Below, in pieces: positions 27,215-36,738 of a DNA stretch of 64,000 nucleotides. Source of the DNA: Shewanella aestuarii (GTDB taxonomy: Bacteria > Pseudomonadota > Gammaproteobacteria > Enterobacterales > Shewanellaceae). The notes beneath the pieces are model-generated. The model searched no databases. It was not told the DNA's origin and worked only from the letters and a program-made list of their open reading frames with translations. Location of the stretch: the NCBI RefSeq assembly GCF_011765625.1, contig NZ_CP050313.1:3034501-3098500 (forward strand), given 5' to 3'. A program made the position numbers and the translations under genes. Positions within the stretch are counted from its first letter, which is position 1. Each line of letters begins with the position of its first letter.

Positions 27215-28006
27215 ATGTTTATTTCAAATTTACTGCGTATTTGTTGCGGATTAATATTGCCGTTCACTCTTGGCATATTTTCAGCCAATGCCCAAGAAGC
27301 AATAGACTTAACTCAAGTCGATAACACACTTGAACACCCTCACCAACAAGGGCAATTAGAAATCACTGCCATCGGTGATGGGGTTTATTTGCATAAATCA
27401 TATCTAAATATTGGCAGTTGGGGGTTAGTTGTCGCTAATGGTCTAGTGGTTGTAGATAACAACCAAGCTTATATTATTGATACCCCATGGACAGATACCG
27501 ACACAGCACAACTGGTAAGCTGGATTAAAAAACAAGGCTATACCCTTATTGCCAGTATCTCCACCCATTCCCATCAAGACACATCCGGCGGTATTGGTTA
27601 CCTTAATGGCATTGGCATAAAAACCGTCGTTTCTGAAACAACCCAGCAATTACTTGCCCTGTCAGGCCAAACCACAGCAACAAGCACATTTAACACTAAT
27701 CACTATGAATTAAAAACTGGCTTGATTGAAGTCGATTTTATTGGCCCAGGACATACCAAAGACAATCTAGTGGTCTGGTTACCTAAACAACAGATCCTTT
27801 TTGCAGGCTGCTTAGTAAAAAGTCTAGATAATCAATCAATGGGTTATATAAAAGAATCAGATTTGACCCAATGGCCACTGACACTTGAACAGCTTAAAAG
27901 ACAATTTAATCAAGCAAAAATACTTGTACCCGGTCATGGTACCCCAGGTGACATGACATTGGTTGATCACAGTATAAAGTTAATAAAAACCCATAATAAT
28001 CAATAA
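27215..28006 (+). CDS. Subclass B1 metallo-beta-lactamase, chromosomal
   Basis: This 263-aa protein is exported by a signal peptide (ICCGLILPFTLGIFSANA, then QEAID). It has the complete B1 zinc set: His118, His120, Asp122 (HSHQD), His180 (GPGHT), Cys199 (FAGCLVK) and His241 (VPGHG). Strings such as TKDNLVVWLP and the STGG-like TSGGIGYLN closely resemble IMP-type enzymes, which hydrolyse penicillins, cephalosporins and carbapenems in the periplasm. Intrinsic B1 enzymes SFB-1 and SLB-1 are known from Shewanella, and this is probably of that group. No integron or IS adjoins it. ATG 27215 is preferred to TTG 27203. Activity is inferred. Confidence 0.88.
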   Translation: MFISNLLRICCGLILPFTLGIFSANAQEAIDLTQVDNTLEHPHQQGQLEITAIGDGVYLHKSYLNIGSWGLVVANGLVVVDNNQAYIIDTPWTDTDTAQLVSWIKKQGYTLIASISTHSHQDTSGGIGYLNGIGIKTVVSETTQQLLALSGQTTATSTFNTNHYELKTGLIEVDFIGPGHTKDNLVVWLPKQQILFAGCLVKSLDNQSMGYIKESDLTQWPLTLEQLKRQFNQAKILVPGHGTPGDMTLVDHSIKLIKTHNNQ

Positions 28007-28058
28007 AACATCATATTGAGTTCATCTGAACCAAAGTGAGTTTCACAAGGAGAGTTAC

Positions 28059-28436
28059 ATGTTTAGTCACATCATGATTGGCGCTAACGATATTGCCGCT
28101 TCAAAAAAATTTTACGACGCTATTTTAGGCGCTTTAGGCTATGCCCCAGGGAAAATTGATGAACACGGTCGCTGTTTTTATATGACATCTAGCGGAATTT
28201 TTGCTCTTACAAAACCTATTAATGGTGAAGCAGCCACTTACGCTAACGGCGGAACCATTGGCTTTACAGCCTCAAGCCCTGAACAAGCAGATGCTTGGTA
28301 CGCAGCAGGAGTGGCTAATGGTGGCGTGGGCTGTGAAGATGCACCAGGTGTTCGTCATAGCCCATTTGGTCCTTTATATCTGGCTTATTTACGCGACCCA
28401 ACAGGCAACAAGATCTGCGCAATGCATCGCGGCTAA
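28059..28436 (+). CDS. VOC-family protein
   Basis: This 125-aa cytoplasmic protein is of the glyoxalase/bleomycin-resistance (VOC) superfamily. It opens with FSHIMIGANDIAASKKFYDAIL and ends in YLRDPTGNKICAMHR, the two beta-alpha-beta units of the fold. This subgroup is mostly uncharacterised and may be a small-molecule-binding or lyase protein. The ribosome site AAGGAG is strong. It has its own terminator and is separate from the preceding beta-lactamase gene by about 50 bases. Confidence 0.85.
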   Translation: MFSHIMIGANDIAASKKFYDAILGALGYAPGKIDEHGRCFYMTSSGIFALTKPINGEAATYANGGTIGFTASSPEQADAWYAAGVANGGVGCEDAPGVRHSPFGPLYLAYLRDPTGNKICAMHRG

Positions 28437-28466
28437 GCACTTAATCGTATCATTTATGTCAACCTC

Positions 28467-28492
28467 AAGCTGGCGCAAGCCAGCTTTTTGTT
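28467..28492 (+). terminator. Terminator with GCAA tetraloop
   Basis: The stem AAGCTGGC / GCCAGCTT encloses a GNRA-type GCAA loop and is followed by a T-tract, 30 bases after the VOC gene. Confidence 0.87.
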
Positions 28493-28593
28493 GCTCGCCA
28501 ATAAGACCTGCTTTTGAAAAAGCGCGCAATGATAGATGCAGTTCAGGTGTCGACAAGGTAAAATAAGCGCCCTTTGATTTTTGAGTAAGCGCT

Positions 28594-30285
28594 ATGTCAG
28601 TGACCGACCCTTGTTTTATTACTTTTAAAGACAATTTTGACACTAAAAGCTTACCCAACAGCTTCACGTTTCCGTTTTACTACCAGCCACATGCCCTTTG
28701 CCGACAAGCAGCAGAGCAATTGCAACATGACTGGTTAATCCCGAATACTTGGCAACATAATTTTGGTTTAAACCCAGCCAGCGATTCAGGCATGATTATT
28801 GGTAAGATGTTTGGCGTGTTAATTGTTAAGAATAAACAAGGCGAAGTGGGCTTTTTAGCGGCGTTTTCGGGCAAATTAGCGGAACAAAATATCTTACCGC
28901 CCTTTGTACCGCCTGTGTTTGACATGCTAACCCAAGACAGTTTTTTTAGTATTGAAAACCAACAAATCAATGCGTTGAACCAAAAATTAACCGCACTTGA
29001 AACGAACCCAAAACTTGCCGAACTCACGTTGACATTAGCGCAGCAACAACAAGTTGCAGACCAACAACTCGAAGCACAAAGGCAACTCATTGTCAGTAGT
29101 CGTAAACAAAGAAAATTAGCTCGCCTGCAAGGTGAAACCACTTTAGATGGATCAGCTTTTAAAGCCTTATCCATAGAGCTAAGCCGCCAAAGCGTGCAAC
29201 AAAAAAATGCCTTAGCAACACTGAAACAAACTTGGCAAAACCGCATCACAGAAATAAAGGAACAACTGGCACAACTGACTCAACAAATCGATACGGTAAA
29301 ATCACAACGTAAGGCCTTATCAAACGCCTTGCAGCACAAACTATTTGGCCAATATCAATTTACTAACATTTTAGGCGACAAACGCGATCTCAATGATATT
29401 TTCAATGAGACGCCTAACCATTTACCGCCCGCTGGTGCTGGAGAATGTGCTGCGCCCAAATTGCTTAATTATGCGTTTAATCATGATTACCAGCCGATTG
29501 CTATGGCCGAATTTTGGTGGGGTGCCTCACCTAAATCAGAAATCAAACAACACCAAAACTTCTATCCGGCCTGTCATAGTAAGTGCCGCCCGATATTAAG
29601 CCATATGCTAAAAGGCATGACGGTGGATCCCGATCCTCTACTTGTTAATCCTGCGGCAAACAAAACAATCGACATCATCTATCAAGATCAGCACATTGCC
29701 ATTATTAATAAGCCAGCCGAAATGCTATCTGTGGCAGGTAAAAATATCACCGACTCGGTGCAGACTCGCATGAAAACCCTATTCCCAAAGGCAACCGGTC
29801 CATTGATTGTTCATCGACTAGATATGTCAACGTCGGGATTAATGGTGATCGCACTTAATCAGCAAGCCAATAAAGCCCTGGTGCAACAATTTATCAATCG
29901 TACCGTAACCAAGCGATATATTGCCTTAATTGATGGTTGCCCCGCACAAGACAGCGGCACAATAAACCTACCATTAAGGGTTGATTTAAACGATCGACCA
30001 AAACAAGTTGTCTGTTATGAACATGGTAAACATGCGCAAACAGACTGGTGTATTTATAAAAAATATACATCTAAAACGTTGCTGCACTTATACCCCAAAA
30101 CAGGCCGAACACATCAATTACGCATGCATTGTGCTCATCATCTAGGATTAGGAATGCCCATAGTCGGAGATGATTTATATGGCACCCAAGCTGACCGATT
30201 ACATCTTCATGCTGAATTTTTAGGTTTCCACCACCCAGAAACCAACCAATGGATTGAGTTTTCAAGCCAAGCTGATTTTGAGTAG
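28594..30285 (+). CDS. RluA-family pseudouridine synthase with long N-terminal extension
   Basis: This 563-aa protein has its catalytic domain in the C-terminal 220 residues. IVHRLDMSTSGLMVIAL carries the active Asp, and KTGRTHQLRMHCAH is the RluA motif. Residues 1-340 are an extension: an N-terminal domain, a long Gln/Glu-rich coiled coil (about 130-240), and a conserved-looking part with AEFWWGASPK and FYPACHSKCRPIL, whose cysteines may bind metal. Such long forms occur in Shewanella and Vibrio. The target is probably 23S rRNA or tRNA uridine, but the extension makes substrate assignment unsafe. Confidence 0.87.
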   Translation: MSVTDPCFITFKDNFDTKSLPNSFTFPFYYQPHALCRQAAEQLQHDWLIPNTWQHNFGLNPASDSGMIIGKMFGVLIVKNKQGEVGFLAAFSGKLAEQNILPPFVPPVFDMLTQDSFFSIENQQINALNQKLTALETNPKLAELTLTLAQQQQVADQQLEAQRQLIVSSRKQRKLARLQGETTLDGSAFKALSIELSRQSVQQKNALATLKQTWQNRITEIKEQLAQLTQQIDTVKSQRKALSNALQHKLFGQYQFTNILGDKRDLNDIFNETPNHLPPAGAGECAAPKLLNYAFNHDYQPIAMAEFWWGASPKSEIKQHQNFYPACHSKCRPILSHMLKGMTVDPDPLLVNPAANKTIDIIYQDQHIAIINKPAEMLSVAGKNITDSVQTRMKTLFPKATGPLIVHRLDMSTSGLMVIALNQQANKALVQQFINRTVTKRYIALIDGCPAQDSGTINLPLRVDLNDRPKQVVCYEHGKHAQTDWCIYKKYTSKTLLHLYPKTGRTHQLRMHCAHHLGLGMPIVGDDLYGTQADRLHLHAEFLGFHHPETNQWIEFSSQADFE

Positions 30286-30561
30286 TAAAAGCCCACCAGC
30301 AAAATGTTAAAAAATACCGATAAGGCTAAAGCGCAAGCGCAATAATTGCCGAGCAAATTTTGTGTAAAGTACACTAAAAACAAAACGATCGCTCACAACA
30401 CTAGTCATGTTAAAAAATATGAGTTAATGTAACAGGTTGTAAAGGGTGCGAATTGTGATTCTGGCGTTCTAGAAGCAAAAATTGATAAAAACCGCAAAAA
30501 TGCACCTAAAACCCTGACGTTGTATAACATCCAACACACTATTAAGGATAAGAGTGGAACT

Positions 30562-30987
30562 ATGAAAGAGTGGTATTTCTCAAATAATGGTGAAGTTAGT
30601 GGCCCACTAGGGCTGACAGAATCAAACAAATTTATCGAACAAAACCCCAATAGTTACGCATGGCATCCTTCCTACGCACAATGGATCCCAGTAAGTCATG
30701 TTGAAGAATTCAGCATAACAGTAACACCTCCACCCCCGCCTCAAGAAATTCCTAAGAAATTGATTGAGCGTTTTATTGCAAAAGAGAAAGAGTTAAATAC
30801 AGCATTAGGCCGCATTGAAAGTACCTTTAAAGCAATTAGTAACTCATTGTCAGATTTAGATCGTGACACAAATAGAACCAAAACGGTTACTCAGAACTTA
30901 AACCAAGAAGTTAAAACAACCATCCGAAGTGTTAATGAACAATATGAAGCACTGCAACGTAAACTTGCAGGAGCGGCAACCTCGTAA
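30562..30987 (+). CDS. GYF-domain protein, short tandem paralogue
   Basis: This 141-aa protein starts with a GYF_2-type domain (MKEWYFSNNGEVSGPLG, then WHPSYAQWIPVSHVEEF), a fold that binds proline-rich peptides. A PPPPP linker and a coiled coil (about residues 70-130) follow. The start is ATG 30562, with GGA just upstream; a longer frame from 30520 lacks support. It is cytoplasmic, with no signal or TM segment. The next gene, 56 bases on, is a longer paralogue with the same N-terminus, so the two arose by tandem duplication. Confidence 0.8.
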   Translation: MKEWYFSNNGEVSGPLGLTESNKFIEQNPNSYAWHPSYAQWIPVSHVEEFSITVTPPPPPQEIPKKLIERFIAKEKELNTALGRIESTFKAISNSLSDLDRDTNRTKTVTQNLNQEVKTTIRSVNEQYEALQRKLAGAATS

Positions 30988-31043
30988 CGGTTAGTAAAAA
31001 ATTAATTTCCACTGTTGATAACCACTAGATAAGAATAACGACT

Positions 31044-32135
31044 ATGAAAAAATGGTATTTTTCACATAATGGCGATGTAACTGGACCATTATCAGAAGTA
31101 GAGGCAAGGAACTTTCTTCAAGACGAGCCCAATTGTTACGGTTGGCATCCATCGTTTACTCAATGGTTACCCGTCAGCCATATCAGTGAATTTGCAGCTT
31201 TAGTGCCGCCACCTGAGTCCCCTGCGCAAATTCCACTAGAGTTAATCACCGACTTTACTCAAAAACGTAAAGAGCTACACGCAACCATCATGAATATGGA
31301 TGAAAGCGTAAAATATACCAAAACATACCTTTACGAATTAGAACAAGAAATCAATATCTATAAACGCCTAACCAACAAGTTAAGTGATGAAGTTAGAAAT
31401 AACATCAACTCAATTGAAATTAAATATGAAGGTTACTTAAAGATATTTGATGAACTTATCAATGCAATGGATATAGCCAAATCAGAAATTGGTGAAGTGA
31501 CCACAGAATTTGATAAACGTGTTGAGTTACGTAAAAAAGATTTAGCAGCAATACCAAAACCACCTGCTGCTGTGGTTAAAGATACTGCTGAAGCTGAAGT
31601 TAACACGGTAAAAACAGATAACGTTGCAGAAATCCGCCCAAGAACAGCATCATTAGACCCCCAACCCTACAAGCCATCAGCCAGCTTAGATAATGTAGCT
31701 GTGCGGGTGAAGCCTGGAGAGTCAATTGATGATATTGCACCGCCTGCTATCAACAAAGCCGATGCAAAAGCAGAGCTTGAAGACGACATGAGAACCGAAC
31801 TTGAGCAGCAGCTAGAAGCCGTTTTCGAGAAAAGCAACGCAGCCCAAACAGAAGAAGCAACAGCTAAAGCTGAAGCAACACCTAAGCGCCAAGGCGTTAC
31901 TAGCATCTTCAAATCAGTATTTAGAGGTGATAAAAAAGTTGAACCTCCTGGTGAACTAGCGACAGAATTAACAGAGAAAAAATCTCCCCCTTCTCCAGTT
32001 CAGCTAGCACACAGTAATGATCATTTAGATATCGACGATGATGACGATTACGATGAGGATGAAAAAGCGATAGTCAACGAAAGTGCAGCAGACAGAGAAA
32101 GCAGAATACGCCGCCGTAGTCGAAGACGTCGTTAA
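31044..32135 (+). CDS. GYF-domain protein, long tandem paralogue with acidic and basic tail
   Basis: This 363-aa protein has an N-terminal GYF_2-type domain (KKWYFSHNGDVTGPLSEVEA, WHPSFTQWLPVSHISEF), a coiled coil (about 70-175), a long disordered Pro/Ala/Glu-rich region, an acidic stretch (DIDDDDDYDEDE) and an arginine-rich end (RRRSRRRR). It shares the first 65 residues' pattern with the preceding gene. The basic tail could bind RNA, DNA or membrane phosphate. No function is known; a scaffold role is inferred from GYF plus coiled coil. A strong terminator follows. Confidence 0.8.
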   Translation: MKKWYFSHNGDVTGPLSEVEARNFLQDEPNCYGWHPSFTQWLPVSHISEFAALVPPPESPAQIPLELITDFTQKRKELHATIMNMDESVKYTKTYLYELEQEINIYKRLTNKLSDEVRNNINSIEIKYEGYLKIFDELINAMDIAKSEIGEVTTEFDKRVELRKKDLAAIPKPPAAVVKDTAEAEVNTVKTDNVAEIRPRTASLDPQPYKPSASLDNVAVRVKPGESIDDIAPPAINKADAKAELEDDMRTELEQQLEAVFEKSNAAQTEEATAKAEATPKRQGVTSIFKSVFRGDKKVEPPGELATELTEKKSPPSPVQLAHSNDHLDIDDDDDYDEDEKAIVNESAADRESRIRRRSRRRR

Positions 32136-32187
32136 TATAAAAATGATTTATCGACTCATAATTTAACCAATACCGTTTAATCAATCG

Positions 32188-32224
32188 AAAAAAGGCTTAT
32201 TTGAATTTCAAATAAGCCTTTTTT
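32188..32224 (+). terminator. Terminator after the GYF gene pair
   Basis: A nearly perfect hairpin (AAAAGGCTTATTTGAA with TTCAAATAAGCCTTTT) is followed by more T. Confidence 0.9.
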
Positions 32225-32418
32225 ATATAAGGTGCTTAATAGCATACACAACTGGAAATCCATTTAGCCAAATAGCCCTTTTAATAACGAAACAGCATTA
32301 ATAACAAAAAATTATCAAAAACAAAATTTTTAATAATTTTTAGATTCTATTAAATCTACCTATACTTACGCCATCAAAACAAACAACACATTAACGAATT
32401 ACATAAAGGTAAATTGAT

Positions 32419-32904
32419 ATGAAAATGAGTCATGTAGGTATTATGGTTGGTGACATGGATAAAGCCGTTGAGTTTTATACCAAAGCACTAGGTCTTGAGA
32501 TTGTGATGGGAAAATCAGCTGTCACAGAAGAAAAAGAATCCGCAATTGGTAGAATGTGTATCGCGGTTTTTGGTGAAGGCTTTAAAGGCTTCAACATCGC
32601 CCATTTAGTTACATCTGATGGCATCGGCTTTGAACTGTTTGAAATGAAAGACAGACAAGAAAGACATCATGTTGATTTCAGCCGTATTGGTATTTTCCAC
32701 TACTGTTTAGAAACCAAAGATTTTGAAGGTGTTATCGAACGAGTAGAACAATTTGGCGGCAAAGTCAGAATGGACATCATGCGCTATCACCCAGAAGACG
32801 ATAGCAAACCATACAAAATGGTTTATTTAGAAGATCCATTTGGAAATCTTTTCGAGCTTTACTCTCATTCATATTCAGAAACTTATTCATCTGAATACGA
32901 GTAA
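32419..32904 (+). CDS. VOC-family protein, glyoxalase-like
   Basis: This 161-aa protein has two beta-alpha-beta-beta-beta units: KMSHVGIMVGDMDKAVEFYT at the start, and IFHYCLETKDFEGVIERV with EDPFGNLFELYSHS at the end. Candidate metal ligands are His5, a mid-protein Glu (GFELFEM), His94 (FHYC) and the late Glu (FELYSH), as in lactoylglutathione lyase and related dioxygenases. The reaction is not known. It is monocistronic, with a terminator 11 bases behind. Confidence 0.83.
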   Translation: MKMSHVGIMVGDMDKAVEFYTKALGLEIVMGKSAVTEEKESAIGRMCIAVFGEGFKGFNIAHLVTSDGIGFELFEMKDRQERHHVDFSRIGIFHYCLETKDFEGVIERVEQFGGKVRMDIMRYHPEDDSKPYKMVYLEDPFGNLFELYSHSYSETYSSEYE

Positions 32905-32915
32905 CATAAAAGTAA

Positions 32916-32950
32916 ATCAGTGGCCAACTCATATTGGCCACTGATTTTTT
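32916..32950 (+). terminator. Terminator after the VOC gene
   Basis: The stem TCAGTGGCCAA / TTGGCCACTGA is followed by T6. The next 296 bases up to gltS show only a short unconvincing frame (33020-33235) and no recognised site. Confidence 0.88.
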
Positions 32951-33246
32951 ATTTCAAAACACCAATAAGAAAGCAGTAAACTTCAAAGAAAACAAGTTAA
33001 TGACTATTAACAATCGACAATGGTTTGTTTAATAACATTTACATCACCGCCAAATGTAACATCATATATACCAATCAATAACTTAAACCAGTCAAATATT
33101 CTGCAAAACAAGACTTTTACGCGATCTTATGACAGAATAAACCACTTTCCTTTTGCTCGTGAGCACCATCTATTCGAGTTACATTTATTATTTGTCTCTG
33201 ATTTCATAATTAAACTTATCAGGCGAATTTACTGACTAGGAGTCTT

Positions 33247-34470
33247 ATGAATAACATCATCACCATAGGCGAGTTAGAATCATTCATCATTGCCTTAATG
33301 GTACTGTTTATTGGTCATGCGGTTAATCGTTACATTTCCTTCCTACGTAAATACAACATTCCCGAACCCATTGTTGGTGGGCTAATTATTGCTGGGATAA
33401 TTACCCTTCTTCACTTCAACAATATTCATCTGCAATTTTCTTTATCAATGCAAAACACCTTGATGCTGATGTTTTTTAGCTCTGTTGGTCTTGCTGCCAG
33501 TTATAAATTGCTAATGAAAGGCGGTGCCAAAGTATTCCTGTTTCTAGGCGTCGCTTCTGTTTACATTGTGATTCAAAATGCGGTTGGGGTCAGTCTTGCG
33601 TCAGCGTTAGGCTTAGAGCCAATTATGGGCCTGATTGCAGGGTCAATTACCCTCTCTGGTGGGCATGGAACAGGCGCAGCTTGGGCACAAACCTTTGAGA
33701 AAGATTACGGCATTCAAACCTTTGAATTTGCCATGGCCGCAGCAACCTTTGGTCTTGTTATGGGCGGGATTATTGGTGGCCCTGTTGCGCAACGCCTTAT
33801 TAACAAAAACAAGTTAATATCGTCATTTGGGATCAGTAAAAATCATCACAAATCTCACCCCGATATTGTCACCTATGATCAACTTGAAGAAGATAGAGTT
33901 ACCGCAAAAAGTATTTTAGAAGTCCTGTTTATCATGCTGCTTTGCGTTGCAGGCTCAAAATGGACCAGTCATTTAGTTGCAAGCTTTGATCTGACATGGT
34001 TAAAAATGCCTGACTTTGTTTATGCATTATTTTTCGGAGTGGTGATCACCAATATCACCGAAGTATCACGTGGTTATAAAATCAACCGAGAATCTGTCGA
34101 TGTTCTTGGTACAGTTGCATTAGCATTGTTTTTATCGATGGCATTAATGAATTTAAAATTATGGGAAATTTTTGATTTAGCCATTCCTCTTCTGGTTATT
34201 TTGGTGGCACAAACCATTATCCTTGGATTGTTTGCTTACTTTGTTACTTTTAAAGTCATGGGGAATAATTATGACTCAGCGGTGATGGCTGGCGGCCACT
34301 GTGGTTTTGGCATGGGAGCAACACCCACAGCGGTAATGAATATGGGGGCATTGGTGTCACGCACAGGGCCGTCACCACAAGCATTTATGGTAGTCCCCAT
34401 AGTCGGTGCATTTTTTATCGATATTGTGAATGCAATTATTTTGCAGGGCTACTTAAGCTTTATTGGTTAG
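33247..34470 (+). CDS. gltS: Sodium/glutamate symporter
   Basis: GltS, 407 aa, is an inner-membrane Na+-coupled glutamate importer. About ten to twelve hydrophobic segments are arranged as two inverted halves, each with a glycine-rich re-entrant loop: SGGHGTGAAWAQTF in the first and AGGHCGFGMGATPTAVMNM in the second. The opening (ELESFIIALMVLFIGHAVNRY) and PEPIVGGLI are typical. The length matches E. coli GltS (401 aa). The ribosome site AGGAG is 5 bases from ATG. It is a single-gene unit with a shared palindromic terminator. Confidence 0.95.
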   Translation: MNNIITIGELESFIIALMVLFIGHAVNRYISFLRKYNIPEPIVGGLIIAGIITLLHFNNIHLQFSLSMQNTLMLMFFSSVGLAASYKLLMKGGAKVFLFLGVASVYIVIQNAVGVSLASALGLEPIMGLIAGSITLSGGHGTGAAWAQTFEKDYGIQTFEFAMAAATFGLVMGGIIGGPVAQRLINKNKLISSFGISKNHHKSHPDIVTYDQLEEDRVTAKSILEVLFIMLLCVAGSKWTSHLVASFDLTWLKMPDFVYALFFGVVITNITEVSRGYKINRESVDVLGTVALALFLSMALMNLKLWEIFDLAIPLLVILVAQTIILGLFAYFVTFKVMGNNYDSAVMAGGHCGFGMGATPTAVMNMGALVSRTGPSPQAFMVVPIVGAFFIDIVNAIILQGYLSFIG

Positions 34471-34494
34471 TCAGTGGCTAACCTATTAAAGTTA

Positions 34495-34533
34495 AATACA
34501 CAAATGCCAGACAATGTCTGGCATTTGTGTATT
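34495..34533. terminator. Perfect 39-bp palindrome, probable bidirectional terminator
   Basis: Two 19-base arms (core CAAATGCCAGACA / TGTCTGGCATTTG) are exactly complementary around one base. It lies between the converging gltS and YecH-like genes. The T-tracts are short, so the strength is uncertain. Confidence 0.65.
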
Positions 34534-34545
34534 ATCAATCCTGTG

Positions 34546-34806
34546 TTATGCGTGTGAATGCGACTCTTTACCCGCACAGTGACCACATTGATTAATCGTA
34601 AATCCTTCAGCGGTTTCCGTTAAACGTCCGTTACCAATAAACATGTCAATAAGCTGTTGTGCTGTCATATCACTTGCTTGGCAAGTGTGAAATTCAGCGC
34701 TGGCACCAAACTCCTGAGCCACTAATGCTAACCATTGATCACGTGGCTGTGGTGAGTGTTGTTTCATTAGATTAATGACGTTACGGCCATGAATGGATTT
34801 AGACAT
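34546..34806 (-). CDS. YecH-like (DUF2492) putative metal-binding protein
   Basis: This 86-aa protein carries SIHGRNVINLM at the start, FHTCQASDMTAQQLIDMF in the middle and a C-terminal cysteine/histidine cluster (NQCGHCAGKESHSHA), matching the YecH family of small putative metal-binding proteins. The His-rich end suggests metal handling. The function is unknown. The ribosome site (GAGGAG) is strong. It is close to the chemoreceptor and hcp-hcr genes on the same strand. Confidence 0.85.
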   Translation of the reverse strand: MSKSIHGRNVINLMKQHSPQPRDQWLALVAQEFGASAEFHTCQASDMTAQQLIDMFIGNGRLTETAEGFTINQCGHCAGKESHSHA

Positions 34807-34910
34807 TAGTTACTCCTCATATTTAAAATCCAATTATAACGCTATGCTGGCTAACCATTCGTGCGATAGCTCAAAATTGTTAAACCTTGCATGGCAATTA
34901 TCATTGAATA

Positions 34911-36530
34911 TTAAATTTGAAACTTGTGGATTTCGACCTCTAATTTGTCTGTGAGCAGTTTCACTTGCTCACTATCGCTATGGGCTTTTTCTGACACTTC
35001 ATTGGTTTTAGAAGCCGTATCAGCAATCAATACAATTCGCTGCGCAGAGTCTTCTCCCGCCGCCAATTGCTCAGTAGCGGCTTCGGATATTTGTTGACTC
35101 ATGTGCGCTATATCAGACAATGACTGAGCAATATTTTTAAGTTCATCTGCAACGCGCACAGACTTGGTCACCGTTTCTTCACTAGTCGCAATGCTTTGAA
35201 CCACAGATGATTTAGCATCTTGAGTGGCTTTTTGCAGCTTATCGATCATTTGTTTAATTTGTTCTGTGCTTGTTTGTGTTCGCTGAGCTAACTGCCTGAC
35301 TTCATCGGCCACCACCGCAAAACCACGCCCTTGCTCTCCAGCCCTTGCGGCTTCAATTGCTGCATTTAATGCTAATAAATTAGTTTGCTCAGCTATCCCT
35401 TGGATCACCTGTAACACACTGGCAATATTACTGACCTCATCATCTAAGATTTGTATATTCTTGCCAGCACTTTCTATTTGCGTTTCAAGCAATGAAATCG
35501 TGGTCGCAGACTCTTGGGTTAATCGATGTGCATTAATGCCCTGCTGCTCAGCCGCATTCACTGAAGCGGCGGTCTGCTTTGCGTGCTGAACCACATTAGC
35601 TGAGGAAGCTGTTAATTCGGTAATGGCTGAAGCCACCATTTGGGTTTCGTCGTGCATTGCCCGCGTAAGCTTATCTAATTCATGGGAACGCTGGCTAGAG
35701 CTATCAGTCTGGTGATGCAGCACATCTGCGACGCTTTTAATCCCCTGCACCACACCTTGTAACCCCACCTGCATATAATTCATAGCTCCAACCACAGAGT
35801 TATCAGGCGCATTAGCTAATGTGGACTGTTGGCGCAAGTTACCTCTAGAGACACTTAATACAAATTGATGAACCTGTTCAATTTCAGCACCTAGTGAGTG
35901 ATGCAATTTAAAACCAAACCTTGCCAAACTAAGCGATAAAATGATGGCGACAATCACAGCAAATGTAAGTAGACCACTGGCGACAGACCAATACCTTGCA
36001 TCAGCTTCAGCGTAACTAATACCCGTCCCCACATACCAATGCCATAATTCGGATTGTTGCACCACTGAGGTTAATGAAACCACCTGCCCTTCACGCTGAG
36101 AGGTCCATTCATAGGTTAAAATCTTACCCGTTTGGCTACCTACAAGTTGCTGTACCATTTGACCAATGCTTTGTCCGTTAGCATCAACAAAATCATTAAA
36201 GCTGGTGCCATGCAACTGTGGATCGTGGGGCGTTGCCACAAAATTCATATTATTATCTACAACATAAACATACTCTGAATCATGGTATTTATTTTCTCGC
36301 AGTACTTGAATTGCTAATGATTTTGCCTGCGTTTCGCTTAATTCCCCTGATTGCTGAAATTGCTCAAATTGCGCCACAATATTGGCTGTACTTTTCATTA
36401 ATTGATTTATGCGAGCAATATTGTCGCTATGACTAGAATCAGATAATGCATGCAAACCGCCAAAGGCGATGCCAAGCGTTGCAATAAACAAAAGGATAGC
36501 AAACAGTATTATTTTTGTTTTCAATATCAT
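34911..36530 (-). CDS. Methyl-accepting chemotaxis protein with single Cache sensor
   Basis: This 539-aa chemoreceptor has a TM helix at residues 5-25, a periplasmic sCache_2-type domain (about 30-180; [21 protein letters not shown], then [14 protein letters not shown]), a second TM (about 185-207), a linker, and the MA signalling domain with its conserved hairpin tip ([26 protein letters not shown]). It would signal to CheA/CheW. Cache domains of this type sense small organic acids or amines; the ligand is unknown. It is monocistronic. Confidence 0.93.
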   Translation of the reverse strand: MILKTKIILFAILLFIATLGIAFGGLHALSDSSHSDNIARINQLMKSTANIVAQFEQFQQSGELSETQAKSLAIQVLRENKYHDSEYVYVVDNNMNFVATPHDPQLHGTSFNDFVDANGQSIGQMVQQLVGSQTGKILTYEWTSQREGQVVSLTSVVQQSELWHWYVGTGISYAEADARYWSVASGLLTFAVIVAIILSLSLARFGFKLHHSLGAEIEQVHQFVLSVSRGNLRQQSTLANAPDNSVVGAMNYMQVGLQGVVQGIKSVADVLHHQTDSSSQRSHELDKLTRAMHDETQMVASAITELTASSANVVQHAKQTAASVNAAEQQGINAHRLTQESATTISLLETQIESAGKNIQILDDEVSNIASVLQVIQGIAEQTNLLALNAAIEAARAGEQGRGFAVVADEVRQLAQRTQTSTEQIKQMIDKLQKATQDAKSSVVQSIATSEETVTKSVRVADELKNIAQSLSDIAHMSQQISEAATEQLAAGEDSAQRIVLIADTASKTNEVSEKAHSDSEQVKLLTDKLEVEIHKFQI

Positions 36531-36661
36531 AAGACAACCTTACGTCAAATAACTCGGCAAGCTTTCAATTTTAAGGGAGTAACTTACTAAACCACAAAAA
36601 TGACAACGTTGTCATTAACTTTTTAACATATTAGCAACCTAAAGTATTAAATAGCACATAC

Positions 36662-36687
36662 AAAAAAGCCTGCCGAAGCAGACTTTG
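36662..36687 (-). terminator. Terminator of the hcp-hcr operon
   Basis: On the minus strand AGTCTGC-TTCG-GCAGGCT forms a stem with a stable UUCG loop and is followed by T6, about 50 bases after hcr. Confidence 0.85.
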
Positions 36688-36738
36688 AGTAGATGTAGAT
36701 GATTAAAAAATTAAATTGATGAATTAATATGTAACACC

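Noticed and set aside
33020..33235. 71-codon frame upstream of gltS
   Set aside because: Composition is unlike neighbouring proteins, there is no ribosome site, and it ends just before the gltS leader; probably chance.
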